This document shows positions 9,541-21,965 of a DNA stretch of 64,000 bases, in pieces. The notes beneath the pieces were generated by a model that did not search any database, was not told the DNA's origin, and worked only from the letters and a program-made list of their open reading frames with translations. Position 1 is the first letter of the stretch, and each line of letters starts with the position of its first letter. The DNA lies in NCBI RefSeq assembly GCF_025821625.1, contig NZ_JACKSH010000119.1, positions 95,086 through 159,085 of the forward strand, in the 5' to 3' direction. A program made the translations under genes and the position numbers. Origin of the DNA: Mycolicibacterium pyrenivorans. GTDB lineage: Bacteria > Actinomycetota > Actinomycetes > Mycobacteriales > Mycobacteriaceae.

Positions 9541-10622
9541 CCGTCACCCACGACGACCTCGTCAGCGTCATCGCCGGCGTCCAGGGGGCGCTGCCGCCCC
9601 ACCGCCACACCCAGCAGGAGGTCACCGAGGCGTTCCTCGGTGTCCCGGCGTTCGCCGGGCTCGACGCGGTGGTGCGCGGCCTGCACGAGAACGCGAAGGT
9701 CGACGCGCGCCACTTCGTGCTGCCCCTCGACAGGTATCCGTCGCTGACCGACTTCGGCGACGCCAACACCCTCTACCTCGAACACGCCCTGGACCTCGCC
9801 TGCGAGGCGTTGACGGCGGCGCTGGACGAAGCGGGGCTGCGCGCAAGCGATCTCGACATGATCATGACGACCACCGTCACCGGGGTCGCGGTGCCGTCGC
9901 TGGACGCCCGCATCGCAGGCCGGCTGGGGCTTCGGCCCGACGTGCGCCGGGTGCCGCTGTTCGGGCTGGGGTGCGTGGCCGGCGCGGCAGGCATCGCCAG
10001 GATGCACGACTACCTGCGCGGTGCACCCGGCCACGCCGCCGCCCTGGTGTCGGTGGAGCTGTGCTCACTGACCTATCCGGCCGCCGAGCCGACGATGGCC
10101 AGCCTGGTGGGCAGCGCCCTGTTCGGTGACGGCGCCGCCGCGGTGATCGCCGTCGGCCGCGACCGCGCCGACGAGATCGACGCGACCGGGCCGGTGGTGC
10201 TCGACTCCCGCAGCCGCCTGTACCCGGATTCGCTGGACACCATGGGATGGAAGGTCGGCAGCACCGGTTTCCAGCTCATCCTCTCGCCGAACCTGCCCGA
10301 GCTCATCGAGCGATACCTCGCCGAGGACGTCAGCGGGTTCCTCGGCGAGCACGACCTCACGGTGGCCGACGTCGAGGCGTGGGTGTCACATCCCGGCGGC
10401 CCCAAGGTGATCGAGGCGATCACCGCCACCCTCGGACTCGACGACGACGCCCTCGAGCTGACCTGGCGCTCGCTGGCCGAGGTGGGCAACCTGTCGTCAT
10501 CGTCGGTGCTGCACGTGCTGCGCGACACCAGAGCCAAGAAGCCCGCGGCCGGGGAGCCGGGACTGCTGATGGCGATGGGCCCGGGCTTCTGCTCAGAGCT
10601 CGTCCTGCTGCGGTGGCGCTGA
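9537..10622 (+). CDS. Type III polyketide synthase (chalcone/alkylresorcinol synthase family)
   Basis: The 361-residue enzyme starts at the ATG overlapping the transporter stop (ATGA). The Cys-His-Asn catalytic triad is visible: Cys146 in [12 protein letters not shown], His285 in [10 protein letters not shown] and Asn318 in [23 protein letters not shown] and [17 protein letters not shown] are conserved family segments. Such enzymes extend an acyl-CoA starter with malonyl-CoA units to alkylresorcinols, pyrones or phloroglucinols. The following methyltransferase-like and FAD genes match the order in the Streptomyces griseus srsABC operon, which makes methylated, oxidised phenolic lipids. The product here is inferred to be a long-chain phenolic lipid or alkylpyrone. 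Confidence 0.9.
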   Translation: MTVTHDDLVSVIAGVQGALPPHRHTQQEVTEAFLGVPAFAGLDAVVRGLHENAKVDARHFVLPLDRYPSLTDFGDANTLYLEHALDLACEALTAALDEAGLRASDLDMIMTTTVTGVAVPSLDARIAGRLGLRPDVRRVPLFGLGCVAGAAGIARMHDYLRGAPGHAAALVSVELCSLTYPAAEPTMASLVGSALFGDGAAAVIAVGRDRADEIDATGPVVLDSRSRLYPDSLDTMGWKVGSTGFQLILSPNLPELIERYLAEDVSGFLGEHDLTVADVEAWVSHPGGPKVIEAITATLGLDDDALELTWRSLAEVGNLSSSSVLHVLRDTRAKKPAAGEPGLLMAMGPGFCSELVLLRWR

Positions 10623-10624
10623 CG

Positions 10625-11128
10625 ATGCTCGCCTACACCGTGCTGATCGCCGCGGTCGCGGTGGAGCGGATCGCCGAACTGGTGGTGTCCCAACGCAATC
10701 TCGCGTGGAGCCGGGAACGCGGCGGCGTCGAGTTCGGCGCCCGCCACTACCCGATGATGGTGGTGCTGCACACCGCACTGCTGGCGGGTTGCCTGTGGGA
10801 GGCCGCGCACCGCCCGTTCATCCCGCTGCTGGGCTGGTCGATGCTCGGCGTCGTCATCGCCGCGCAGGTGTTGCGTTGGTGGTGCATCACCACTTTGGGC
10901 CACCAGTGGAACACCCGGGTCGTCATCGTCCCCGACGCCGGGCGGGTCACCGGCGGCCCCTACCGGTTCTTCTCCCACCCCAACTACGTCGCGGTCGTCG
11001 TCGAGGGGATCGCGCTGCCGCTGGTGCACACCGCGTGGCTCACGGCGGTGGTGTTCACCGTGCTCAACGCCGCGCTGCTGAGGACCAGGATCTCGGTCGA
11101 GAACAAGGCCCTCGCGATGCTGACATGA
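10625..11128 (+). CDS. Isoprenylcysteine-methyltransferase-like membrane protein (SrsB-like)
   Basis: This 167-residue protein has four to five hydrophobic segments. The conserved C-terminal motif GPYRFFSHPNYVAVVVE is typical of the ICMT/phospholipid methyltransferase fold, where it binds S-adenosylmethionine. It begins two bases after the synthase stop and its own stop overlaps the ATG of the next gene. In the Streptomyces srs operon the same-placed protein O-methylates the alkylresorcinol, so here it is expected to methylate the polyketide in the membrane (inference from synteny). Confidence 0.75.
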   Translation: MLAYTVLIAAVAVERIAELVVSQRNLAWSRERGGVEFGARHYPMMVVLHTALLAGCLWEAAHRPFIPLLGWSMLGVVIAAQVLRWWCITTLGHQWNTRVVIVPDAGRVTGGPYRFFSHPNYVAVVVEGIALPLVHTAWLTAVVFTVLNAALLRTRISVENKALAMLT

Positions 11129-12147
11129 TCGATCTCGTGGTCGCCGGCGGCGGACCCGCGGGGCTGGCGACCGCCATCCACGGCGCCCGCGCGGGCCTCG
11201 ACGTCGTCGTCATCGAGCAGCGCACCGGTCCTGTCGACAAGGCGTGCGGCGAGGGCCTGATGCCGCACGCGGTGCGTCAGCTCGATTTGCTCGGTGCGCA
11301 CCCGGCGGGCAGAGCCTTCCACGGGGTGTCCTATTTCGACGACCGTCGTTGTGTCACCGCGCAGTTCGGCTCCGGCGCCGGGCTGGGAGTGCGGCGCAAG
11401 ACCCTGCACGAGGCCCTGCTGCAGCAGGCGGCCGCGGCGGGGGTGTCGCTGGTACACGCGAAGGTCGACGGGTTTGACCAGGACGGTGAATCGGTGACGG
11501 TCAACGGGATTCGCGCCCGCTACCTCGCGGCGGCCGATGGCCTGCACTCGCCGATCCGGGCCGGCCTCGGCCTCGGCCTGCCCGCGGGCGGGACCCGGCG
11601 TTGGGGGATCAAGCGGCACATCGCCGTCGCGCCGTGGAGCGATCGTGTCGAGGTGCACTGGTCGGTGGACCCCGAGGCCGGCGAGGCCTACGTGACGCCG
11701 GTGGCCGACGACTGCGTGGGCATCGCCATCCTCACCTCCCGGCAGGGCCGTTTCGAGCGCCATCTCGATGCGTTCCCGGCACTGCGCGAACGCATCGACG
11801 GCCATGCCCACGAGCCCGACCGGGCCGCCGGCCCGCTGCGGCAGCAGGTGCGCAGCCGGGTGGCCGGACGGGTGCTGCTGGTCGGTGATGCCGCGGGGTA
11901 CGTCGACGCGCTCACCGGGGAAGGCCTGGGACTGGCGTTCGCCGCGTCGCGCTTGCTGGTCGACTGTGTGGTCGCCGACCGTCCCGATGACTACGAGCGG
12001 CGGTGGCGCCGGGCGACGCGCCGCTACCGGTGGATGACGACGGGGGTGTTGTCCGCGAGCACGTCGCCGCTGCGCTCACTCGTCGTGCCCGCCGCCCACC
12101 GCCTCCCGCGCGTATTCACCGGGATGGTGAACCTGCTCGCCGAGTAG
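11125..12147 (+). CDS. FAD-dependent oxidoreductase (SrsC / geranylgeranyl-reductase-like)
   Basis: The 340-residue flavoprotein starts at an ATG overlapping the preceding stop. It has the Rossmann motif VVAGGGPAGLATAIHGARAG at the N-terminus, KACGEGLMPHAVRQLD about 30 residues later, and the second FAD motif VLLVGDAAGYVDALTGEG near residue 255. The layout fits aromatic hydroxylases and geranylgeranyl reductases. As the last gene of the operon it is placed like SrsC, which hydroxylates alkylresorcinols to quinones. The last 72 bp overlap the 3' end of the GGDEF gene on the other strand, an unusually long convergent overlap. Confidence 0.8.
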   Translation: MIDLVVAGGGPAGLATAIHGARAGLDVVVIEQRTGPVDKACGEGLMPHAVRQLDLLGAHPAGRAFHGVSYFDDRRCVTAQFGSGAGLGVRRKTLHEALLQQAAAAGVSLVHAKVDGFDQDGESVTVNGIRARYLAAADGLHSPIRAGLGLGLPAGGTRRWGIKRHIAVAPWSDRVEVHWSVDPEAGEAYVTPVADDCVGIAILTSRQGRFERHLDAFPALRERIDGHAHEPDRAAGPLRQQVRSRVAGRVLLVGDAAGYVDALTGEGLGLAFAASRLLVDCVVADRPDDYERRWRRATRRYRWMTTGVLSASTSPLRSLVVPAAHRLPRVFTGMVNLLAE

Positions 12148-13998
12148 CACCGCCTCCGCGCGGTCGTCGCGGGACAGTGCGATCGCGTTGCGTCCCTGCG
12201 ACTTTGCGGCATAGAGCGCCTTGTCCGCGCGGTCCAGCAGTTCGCCCACCGCCGCGTCGGGGTCAGATCTCGAGGCCTGCCACGGCCGCAGCGTGGCGAC
12301 CCCGATGCTGACGGTCAGGTAGCCCGAATCCGACCCGAGGTGCGGGATCTCGAGGTCTCGGATGGCCGCGGCCAGTCCGCTTGCCAGCCGGCGCGGGTCC
12401 TCGCGCCCGGAGAGCACCACCGCGAACTCCTCGCCTCCGTACCGCGCCGCCAGCCAGGACCTCGGGTCGGCGAGTTGCCGCAGCACACCGGCGACGCGCC
12501 GCAGGCATTCGTCGCCGGCCTGGTGGCCGTAGACGTCGTTGAACGATTTGAAATGGTCGATGTCGACGAACAGGGCCGACACCGGTTCACCGGTTTCGTG
12601 TGCGCGGGTCCAGATGCGGGCGGCCTTGTGCGACAGTCCGCGTCGATTGGCCAGACCGGTGAGCGGGTCGGTGTTGGCCATGTCGGTCAGCGAATCCTGC
12701 ACCTCACGTTCCAGGGTCACGTCGCGCATGATCGCCGCCGTCAGCCCCTCGGGTGTGCGGCGGCTGTGCACCACGTACCAGCCCCACGTCCCGTCCTGCC
12801 GGCGGACGCGGAACGGCTCAGAAGGACCGGGCTGCGTCGACTCGGGGAAGTGCCGCCTGGCGGCGCGGTCGTCCGGATGGACCTGCTCGAGCCACTGCGA
12901 CTTGGTGATCGGGCTTCCGGGGAGGTCGAGGATCTCGTAACCGTGCGACGCGCGGTGCAGGACGTTGCCCTCCTTGTCGACGACGATCACCACGTCCCCG
13001 GTCAGCTCGGCGATCAGTTCGTAGGCCTTGTGGCTGGCGTCCTCGAGCGCCGCCAGTCGCATCCGATCCTCGAGCGCCGCGGCCACCATGACCACCATCG
13101 TGAACGCGCCGAGCACGAAGACCTGGGCCGAGATCATGGCCTGCCCGGGTTCCTCCAGCGACGCGGCGAACGGACCATAGCCGGCGAACGTGCTGCCGAG
13201 CACCAGCGCCGAGCCGACGGCCATCTCGGCGAAGGCCGCCGCGATGCCCGAGCGGATCAGCACCAGCAGCGCGGGCAACGCGGTCAGGAAGACCAGCACG
13301 AAACTCGACTTGGTCGCCGACGCGGCGCACAGGCCGACGGTCAGCGCCGTCATCATCGTGAACCACAGCACTTCCCGCCACGAATGGCGCCGCCGGTAGT
13401 GCTGCCACCGCAGCATCAGCGGAACGAGGAACGCGATGCCGACGGCCTCGGTCAGATACCAGGCCATCGCGGCGTACACCAGCGAGCGCGGGTCGGTGGC
13501 GATCTCACCGTTCCAGACCAGGCTGGCGATCCCGATGGGACTTGCCAGCAGCGGCGCGACGAACACGCCGTAGAGCAGGAAGCGCTGCCAGCTGCGCAGC
13601 GAGTCACTGCGTCCCGTCACCCACTCCCGGTCCCGGTGCAGGACCGTCGCGGCGAACACCACCGCGGTCATCGTCGACACCACACCGACTTCGGGCGACA
13701 TGTCCAGGAACAGCCGCGCCGGGACGATCTGGATGGCGGCGAACGAGGCGAGGTACACCGGCCACTGGCGACGCGGCGAGGTCAGCAACGCGACGAGCTG
13801 AGGCGCGACGGCCGGCCAGACCATGGCGTAGGACCAGCTGTCCAGGTAGACCAGCGAACGGACCAGGAAGCACAGCGCGCCGACCGCGAGGGTCCAGCCG
13901 ACCAGACGCGGCCACGGCGGCATCGCCCCGGGCACGCGAAGGGACAGCCGCCCCCAGCGGTGCGTGCCGATGTCCATCCGCACAGTCAACCGCGTCAA
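12076..13998 (-). CDS. MASE1-PAS-GGDEF diguanylate cyclase
   Basis: The 640-residue protein has about eight hydrophobic segments of MASE1 type (residues 30-310), a PAS domain (about 330-440, with WGWYVVHSRR and the PAC-like end), and a GGDEF domain from NTDPLTGLANRRG to the C-terminus. RYGGEEF shows an intact active site, so it should make cyclic di-GMP. The residues five before it (PRSW) do not form the RxxD inhibitory site, so product inhibition is probably absent. A TTG at 13998 and an ATG at 13977 are both possible starts; neither has a clear ribosome site. No EAL domain is attached. Confidence 0.85.
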   Translation of the reverse strand: MTRLTVRMDIGTHRWGRLSLRVPGAMPPWPRLVGWTLAVGALCFLVRSLVYLDSWSYAMVWPAVAPQLVALLTSPRRQWPVYLASFAAIQIVPARLFLDMSPEVGVVSTMTAVVFAATVLHRDREWVTGRSDSLRSWQRFLLYGVFVAPLLASPIGIASLVWNGEIATDPRSLVYAAMAWYLTEAVGIAFLVPLMLRWQHYRRRHSWREVLWFTMMTALTVGLCAASATKSSFVLVFLTALPALLVLIRSGIAAAFAEMAVGSALVLGSTFAGYGPFAASLEEPGQAMISAQVFVLGAFTMVVMVAAALEDRMRLAALEDASHKAYELIAELTGDVVIVVDKEGNVLHRASHGYEILDLPGSPITKSQWLEQVHPDDRAARRHFPESTQPGPSEPFRVRRQDGTWGWYVVHSRRTPEGLTAAIMRDVTLEREVQDSLTDMANTDPLTGLANRRGLSHKAARIWTRAHETGEPVSALFVDIDHFKSFNDVYGHQAGDECLRRVAGVLRQLADPRSWLAARYGGEEFAVVLSGREDPRRLASGLAAAIRDLEIPHLGSDSGYLTVSIGVATLRPWQASRSDPDAAVGELLDRADKALYAAKSQGRNAIALSRDDRAEAVLLGEQVHHPGEYAREAVGGGHDE

Positions 13999-14137
13999 TA
14001 TTCAACCGGCAACGCTTTCGCACTCCTGGTCCCCGCCGGGACTCCGCACGGAGTTCACATCCCGGACCCTTCCAAGAAACACCGGGACGACAGAATGACC
14101 CGTCCGCGCAACTACGGGCCAGAACGCAGGAGACTCA

Positions 14138-16663
<2,526 letters not shown>

Positions 16664-16672
16664 CCTCCGCCG

Positions 16673-16726
16673 GAATTGCATTCCAGCAGACAAAGTGCGA
16701 GTAGAGACCTGCGTGGCTGCAATCTG
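16673..16726. repeat. Weak inverted repeat between glgP and antigen 85 gene
   Basis: ATTGCATTCCAGCAG near 16675 and CTGCGTGGCTGCAAT near 16709 are imperfectly inverted copies. It does not clearly belong to families A or B. The rest of the 239-bp space to the next gene shows nothing else that I can name. Confidence 0.3.
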
Positions 16727-16794
16727 GGCGCGAAAACCGTGCAGGCCCTTTCGGTGAGCAGGCCCCGGTGCTGCTTGCGAATCCGGCGCGCTGA

Positions 16795-17943
<1,149 letters not shown>

Positions 17944-17946
17944 CGG

Positions 17947-18807
17947 CTACTTGAAGTGGGGTTCGAGCAGCGTCGACCAGGCCTTGTCCAGCTGGAGCCA
18001 CTCGTCCTCGCACCCTGACGCGCGGTCTTCGGGCAGTTCACCGCCTGCGACCAGGTCGCCGTTGGTCTCGGGATCCGCGCCGTAGATCCAGCACTGCAGG
18101 TTGAACATCCGCGTCTCGTCCAGCGAGTGCACGTCGGCGAAGTCCTCGCTGCCGAGTTCGCTGCGTTGCTCACCGGACGTACCGAATGTCCGCGCGAAGT
18201 CCTTGACCGCCTGCACCGACTCGGGGTCGATCTGGCCGTCCCCGTCGGGCTGCAACAGCACGTAGGCGGCGAGTTGGTCGGCGACATCCTCTTCGCGCCC
18301 GGTGACCGGCAGGTCGTACACGCTGATCGCCATGTGCCCGACCTCGTGGTAGAAGGTCGCGTACTCGGAGTTGAGCGCGGACGCAACGGGATCGGGGTCG
18401 CCCGCCTCGGTGAAGATCTGCTCGGCCAGCGCGGCGTCCTCGTAGCACAGGGTGATCGACTGGGCGCCGAAGTCCCAGAAGGCGTTGGCCTCGTCGCACT
18501 GCGAGCCGAGCAGCGCGACGTCGTTCGGCAGTGCCAGCGACTGGTTGATGTCGTCGGCGAGGTCCTCGAGCACCTGGTTGTCCTGCAGCAGCGCCCGACC
18601 GGCGATGGCCTCGGGGGTCTCGGCGTCCTCGTAGGTGACGATCATCGTCCCCGCGCCGTCGGCGCCGTCGTCCTCCGGACCCGGGGCCGGGCTCTGTGCC
18701 GCGGCCGTCCCGGACGACGACTGCGGTGGCTCGGACTGCTGCTGCGCGCCGCCACAGCCCACCACCAACAGCCCGGCTGCCAACACCGGCACAACCTGTG
18801 TGCGCAT
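17947..18807 (-). CDS. Lipoprotein with DUF4344-like zinc metallopeptidase domain
   Basis: The 286-residue protein starts with a lipoprotein signal, lipobox LVVGC at residue ~18, followed by a Gln/Ser/Pro-rich linker to about residue 50. The domain has YHEVGHMAISVYDLPVTG, an HExxH zinc motif, and GREEDVADQLAAY downstream, which matches the putative metallopeptidase family DUF4344. It is probably anchored outside the membrane. Its substrate is unknown. It follows the split-barrel gene by 52 bp on the same strand. Confidence 0.75.
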   Translation of the reverse strand: MRTQVVPVLAAGLLVVGCGGAQQQSEPPQSSSGTAAAQSPAPGPEDDGADGAGTMIVTYEDAETPEAIAGRALLQDNQVLEDLADDINQSLALPNDVALLGSQCDEANAFWDFGAQSITLCYEDAALAEQIFTEAGDPDPVASALNSEYATFYHEVGHMAISVYDLPVTGREEDVADQLAAYVLLQPDGDGQIDPESVQAVKDFARTFGTSGEQRSELGSEDFADVHSLDETRMFNLQCWIYGADPETNGDLVAGGELPEDRASGCEDEWLQLDKAWSTLLEPHFK

Positions 18808-18859
18808 GTACCCCGCCCTTCGCTGCCCCGACGGTCGAACACTATCGCGGCGGGCGGGG

Positions 18860-19276
18860 TTACTTGGAGTAATCGGTGCTCAACCAGCGCTTTGGACGCA
18901 TGCGGATGACGATGGAGGTCGGGGTGAGGTTCTCGTCGGTGAACTGGCCGCCGGCCTCCTGCCCGAGGTAGCGGACCGCGATCTCGCGGACGGTGGCGTC
19001 GTCGGCGGGTCCGATGCCGGTGACGTCACCTTCGGCGGTGACGTACTTGTACGGCGGCTGTTCGTCCTGCGCCGTGATCGCGAACCGGCCCGCATCACGA
19101 ATCACCTTGTGCTTCAACGACTCTGTTTCCGTCCACAGCAACACCTCGCCACCGGGCCGGTAGCCGTACCAGATGGGCACCGCCAGCGGCGCCCTGCCGG
19201 GTCGCTCGACGGCGATCACGCCGACGTGGACGTCGGCCAGATAATGCTCACGCTCGTCACTCGTCATCTTCGCCAT
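18860..19276 (-). CDS. PPOX/F420-type split-barrel protein
   Basis: This protein has 138 residues from the ATG at 19276 (another ATG lies at 19267). The sequence has the split beta-barrel pattern of pyridoxamine-phosphate-oxidase-like proteins: HVGVIAVERPGRAPLAVPIW near the start, then VLLWTETESLKHKVI and RFAITAQDEQPPYKYVTAEG. In mycobacteria most such proteins bind F420 or flavin. A neighbouring gene encodes another split-barrel protein of the nitroreductase type. The substrate cannot be told. Confidence 0.75.
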   Translation of the reverse strand: MAKMTSDEREHYLADVHVGVIAVERPGRAPLAVPIWYGYRPGGEVLLWTETESLKHKVIRDAGRFAITAQDEQPPYKYVTAEGDVTGIGPADDATVREIAVRYLGQEAGGQFTDENLTPTSIVIRMRPKRWLSTDYSK

Positions 19277-19314
19277 GACACGTGCCAACGAGTGCGAGCG
19301 CCGTCACATTCCCG

Positions 19315-19749
19315 TCAGCCGGCGGGCACCAACTCGAAGACGGGGATGACGCGGTCGGTGCGCGTCTCGTACTCGGCGAAGCCGGGGGCGCGCTCGGCGA
19401 TGACGGCGTAGACGCGGTCGCGTTCGTCCCGGGGCAGTTCGCGCGCGGTGACGGCCCTCGGCGGGTCGGCTCCGATCTCCACGCTGGCCTGCCGGTGGGC
19501 GCGAATGTTGAACGCCCACGCGGGATCCCGGTCACGGCCCGCGGACGAGCCGACGACGTAGATCTTGCCGTCGACGTCGAAGTAGGCCACCGGGTTGATA
19601 CGCTCGGCGCCGCTCTTCGCGCCGGTCGAGGTCAGCAGCAGCAAGGGGAAGCCCTCGAACTGGCCGCCGACCTTGCCGCCGTTGGCGCGGAACTCGTCGA
19701 TGTTGCGCTCATTGAAATCGCGCTCCTCGTTCATCACTTCCTCGGGCAT
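19315..19749 (-). CDS. Deazaflavin (F420)-dependent nitroreductase family protein
   Basis: The 144-residue protein matches the Ddn/FDOR-A family. The Phe-rich start is followed by FPLLLLTSTGAKSGAERINP, then YVVGSSAGRDRDPAWAFNIR, the F420-phosphate contact region. ELPRDERDRVYAVIAERAPGF and the C-terminal R-x-IPVFEL strand also agree. It is expected to use reduced F420 to reduce quinones or nitro compounds. A second ATG at 19734 follows GAGGAA closely and may be the real start. It is separated from the next gene by 38 bp and is likely co-transcribed. Confidence 0.8.
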   Translation of the reverse strand: MPEEVMNEERDFNERNIDEFRANGGKVGGQFEGFPLLLLTSTGAKSGAERINPVAYFDVDGKIYVVGSSAGRDRDPAWAFNIRAHRQASVEIGADPPRAVTARELPRDERDRVYAVIAERAPGFAEYETRTDRVIPVFELVPAG

Positions 19750-19778
19750 GAGCCCATGGTGTCACGGTGGCGATGCGC

Positions 19779-19835
19779 CGAACGTGCGTTCCTTGTAGCT
19801 CCTAGCGCCCCGCAACGACCGTGGGTGCACGCTCG
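19779..19835. repeat. Family A palindrome, copy A2
   Basis: CGAACGTGCGTTCC (19779-19792) and GGGTGCACGCTCG (19823-19835) are imperfect inverted arms. The left half reads GAACGTGC-TTCC-TGTAGCT like copy A1 at 2219. The right half, read in reverse, matches copy A3 (GAGCGTGC then ACGGTCG), so this copy links the two. Confidence 0.65.
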
Positions 19836-19842
19836 CGGGCTC

Positions 19843-20679
19843 CTAGTCCGGGCCGACGGCTACCGGGCGCGTGGAATCGGAGCTCCATTCCGACCACGAG
19901 CCGGGGAACAGCGCGGCGTCGATGCCGACTGCTGCCAGCGCCGCGACGCCCACCGCGGCGGTGACTCCCGACCCGCAGTACACGGCCACGTCGGCGCCCA
20001 CGCCGCGGTCGTCGAACAGCCGGGTGAGCTCGGCGTCGGGCAGCCAGGCGCCGTCACCGGTGAGCAGACGGGTGCTCGGAAGGTTGACCGCGCCGGGGAT
20101 ATGGCCGGCGACCGGGTCGACGGGCTCGACCTCGCCGCGATACCGCTCGGGCGCGCGAGCGTCCAGCAGCACCGCGACGTCGGGCGCTTCATCGGCGGTC
20201 ACGGTCTTACATGCCGCCGCATAGAGATCGTCGTGGGCGACGGTCACGTCGCCTGGTTCGGGAGTCACGGCGCCGGTCTGCAGTCGGCCCGTCCACGCCG
20301 GCAGCCCGCCGTCGAGGATCCTGACGTCGGCGATGCCGGCGGCCGTCAGCACCCACCACGCGCGCGCCGACCCCGCACGGTTCCAGTCGTCGTAGACCAC
20401 CACCGGCACACCCGTCCGGACCCCCCAGCGGCGCGCCGCCTCCTGAAGCCGGCGCCCGGACGGCAGCGGATGACGACCACGTCCCGTCACGCGGTGATCG
20501 GTGAGGTCGTCCTCGAGGGAGACGTACACCGCGCCCGGCAGATGCCCGGCTTCGTAGGCCGCGGTGCCGTCCGGTTCGGGCAGCGACCATCGGACATCCA
20601 GCAGCGTGATCGGCTCACCCGCGTCCAGGCGGCTCGCCAGTTCCTCGGCGGTGATCAGCACATCGTCGCGGGTCCCCAT
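19843..20679 (-). CDS. Thiosulfate/3-mercaptopyruvate sulfurtransferase (two rhodanese domains)
   Basis: This 278-residue cytosolic protein has an N-terminal inactive rhodanese domain (ITLLDVRWSLPEPDG to GVPVVVYDDWN) and a C-terminal active domain (VAVLLDARAPERYRGEVEP). The active cysteine lies in VAVYCGSGVTAAVGVAAL. The CGSGVTA loop is the one seen in mercaptopyruvate-type enzymes. It transfers sulfane sulfur to thiol or cyanide acceptors. It starts at ATG 20679 and stands alone. Confidence 0.85.
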   Translation of the reverse strand: MGTRDDVLITAEELASRLDAGEPITLLDVRWSLPEPDGTAAYEAGHLPGAVYVSLEDDLTDHRVTGRGRHPLPSGRRLQEAARRWGVRTGVPVVVYDDWNRAGSARAWWVLTAAGIADVRILDGGLPAWTGRLQTGAVTPEPGDVTVAHDDLYAAACKTVTADEAPDVAVLLDARAPERYRGEVEPVDPVAGHIPGAVNLPSTRLLTGDGAWLPDAELTRLFDDRGVGADVAVYCGSGVTAAVGVAALAAVGIDAALFPGSWSEWSSDSTRPVAVGPD

Positions 20680-20780
20680 CGCGAAATAGTATTCCTGGTC
20701 GCGGATCCAGCGGTGGTCACAGCCGTGGCTTCACGCTGGAGGCGAGCGGCGGCGCCGGCCAGCGAGCAGAATGAGGCGCG

Positions 20781-21391
20781 ATGACCATCGAGGGCGCGAC
20801 GTTGTTCACCGCGTGGAACCCGCCGACGTCGACACGTACGTCGAGGCGGCCCGCCGGGGCGCGCTGCGGATGCGGTTCAACCTCGCGTTGTACGCCGACC
20901 CGCCGGCACTTCGACGCCCAGGTGACGCGGTTCGCCGAGCAGCGGCGCCGGGTCGACGGCATCGCGAACCCCCTGCTGACCGCGCAGTCGGTGAAGTTCT
21001 TCGCCGACGGCGTGGTGGAGAACGAGACCGGGGCGCTACTCGCCCCGTACTGCTCGGGGCTGCACAGTCATTCCGGCGGGGCAGGGCGAAGCGACTCGGG
21101 GGAGAACCTGGGCATGCGCAACTGGGAGGGTGACTCGCTGGCCCTGGCCGCCCGCCGCGTCGACGAGGACGACCTGCAGAGGTTCGCCGCGCTCGGCGTC
21201 ATCCCGAACATGCAGCCGCTGTGGGCCCAGCTGGACCGGCTGATGACCGTCCTGACGATCCCCCGGCTGGGCGCCGCTCGGGCCGGCAGGCAGTACCCGA
21301 TCCGCACGCTGGACACCACGGGCGCACTGGAGCTGCCGTCGGTGGCCGTGCGTGCCACGTACCTCCGCGGCGAGACGGTCTACCGGTGCCG
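20781..21391 (+). pseudogene. Remnant of an amidohydrolase (YtcJ-like) gene
   Basis: Pieces of a metal-dependent amidohydrolase are spread over two frames. One frame reads DTYVEAARRGALRMRFNLAL up to about 20905. After a one-base shift the other frame reads HFDAQVTRFAEQRRRVDG, then SVKFFADGVVENETGALLAP and GVIPNMQPLWAQLDRLM. The conserved HAIGD region and the C-terminal metal residues are missing, and the end (SVAVRATYLRGETVYR) is joined by a deletion. The gene is a dead fragment ending just before a convergent gene. Confidence 0.65.
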
Positions 21392-21397
21392 GGGCGC

Positions 21398-21736
21398 TCA
21401 GCAATCCAGGTGGATGACCGCCATACTGGCGATGTCGAACGCCAGCGCGACGCCGAACCCCATTTCCCGGTCGAGGCGGTCGGTCACCTCAGAGGCCGGG
21501 ATACCGCGGTCCATCATCGAGCAGGCCCGGTACCCGGCATCCAGCAGTTCCTGCGCTGTCCAGGCCGCGTGGCGGACTTCGAGCTCGTACAAGTAGTCGG
21601 CCGCGTCCGCCGCAGCAGGCGCGGCAAGGGCGAGCAGCGCCGCGAAGGGAACCGCGGTGGCTCCGACCGCCCGCGTCACGAGACGCCGGCGGCCGGCGGA
21701 CGGTTTCGCGTGACGGCCGCGCTGGTACGAACTCAC
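21398..21736 (-). CDS. Small secreted DUF732-like protein
   Basis: The GTG at 21736 (start MSSYQRGRHAKP) has AGAAGGA seven bases upstream and is preferred over an in-frame start 63 bases earlier. The 112-residue product has an arginine-rich N-terminus, a hydrophobic signal segment ending APAAADA, and a mature domain of about 65 residues. That domain has two cysteines (ACSMMDRG and the C-terminal LDC) and a spacing typical of mycobacterial DUF732 proteins, which are secreted and of unknown function. Convergent with the amidohydrolase remnant. Confidence 0.7.
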   Translation of the reverse strand: MSSYQRGRHAKPSAGRRRLVTRAVGATAVPFAALLALAAPAAADAADYLYELEVRHAAWTAQELLDAGYRACSMMDRGIPASEVTDRLDREMGFGVALAFDIASMAVIHLDC

Positions 21737-21797
21737 GTCGGGATCCTTCTGGTCTGGCGCTGCGCGCCGCGGTGGCCGCTCGGAAAGCGCCCACGCC

Positions 21798-21870
21798 ACT
21801 ATATGTGAACTGCGCTAATTACGCTTCAGCACCCATATAGTCTACAGATAAAGGGTTTACCGTGACTATG
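21798..21870 (-). promoter_or_regulatory. AT-rich promoter region of the DUF732-like gene
   Basis: On the minus strand TATAGT (21803-21798) and a second TATA-like box about 30 bp upstream lie in a stretch much richer in A and T than its neighbours. They are about 60 bp before the GTG at 21736. The remainder up to 21965 shows no gene. Confidence 0.4.
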
Positions 21871-21965
21871 TTATCCGTGATTCTTACGCGGGCTCTGTGC
21901 CCTGTCTCACAATCTCGCACCCACTGGGCATGTCGTCACGGCGCCGCCGCGTGACGCGGTCCGAC

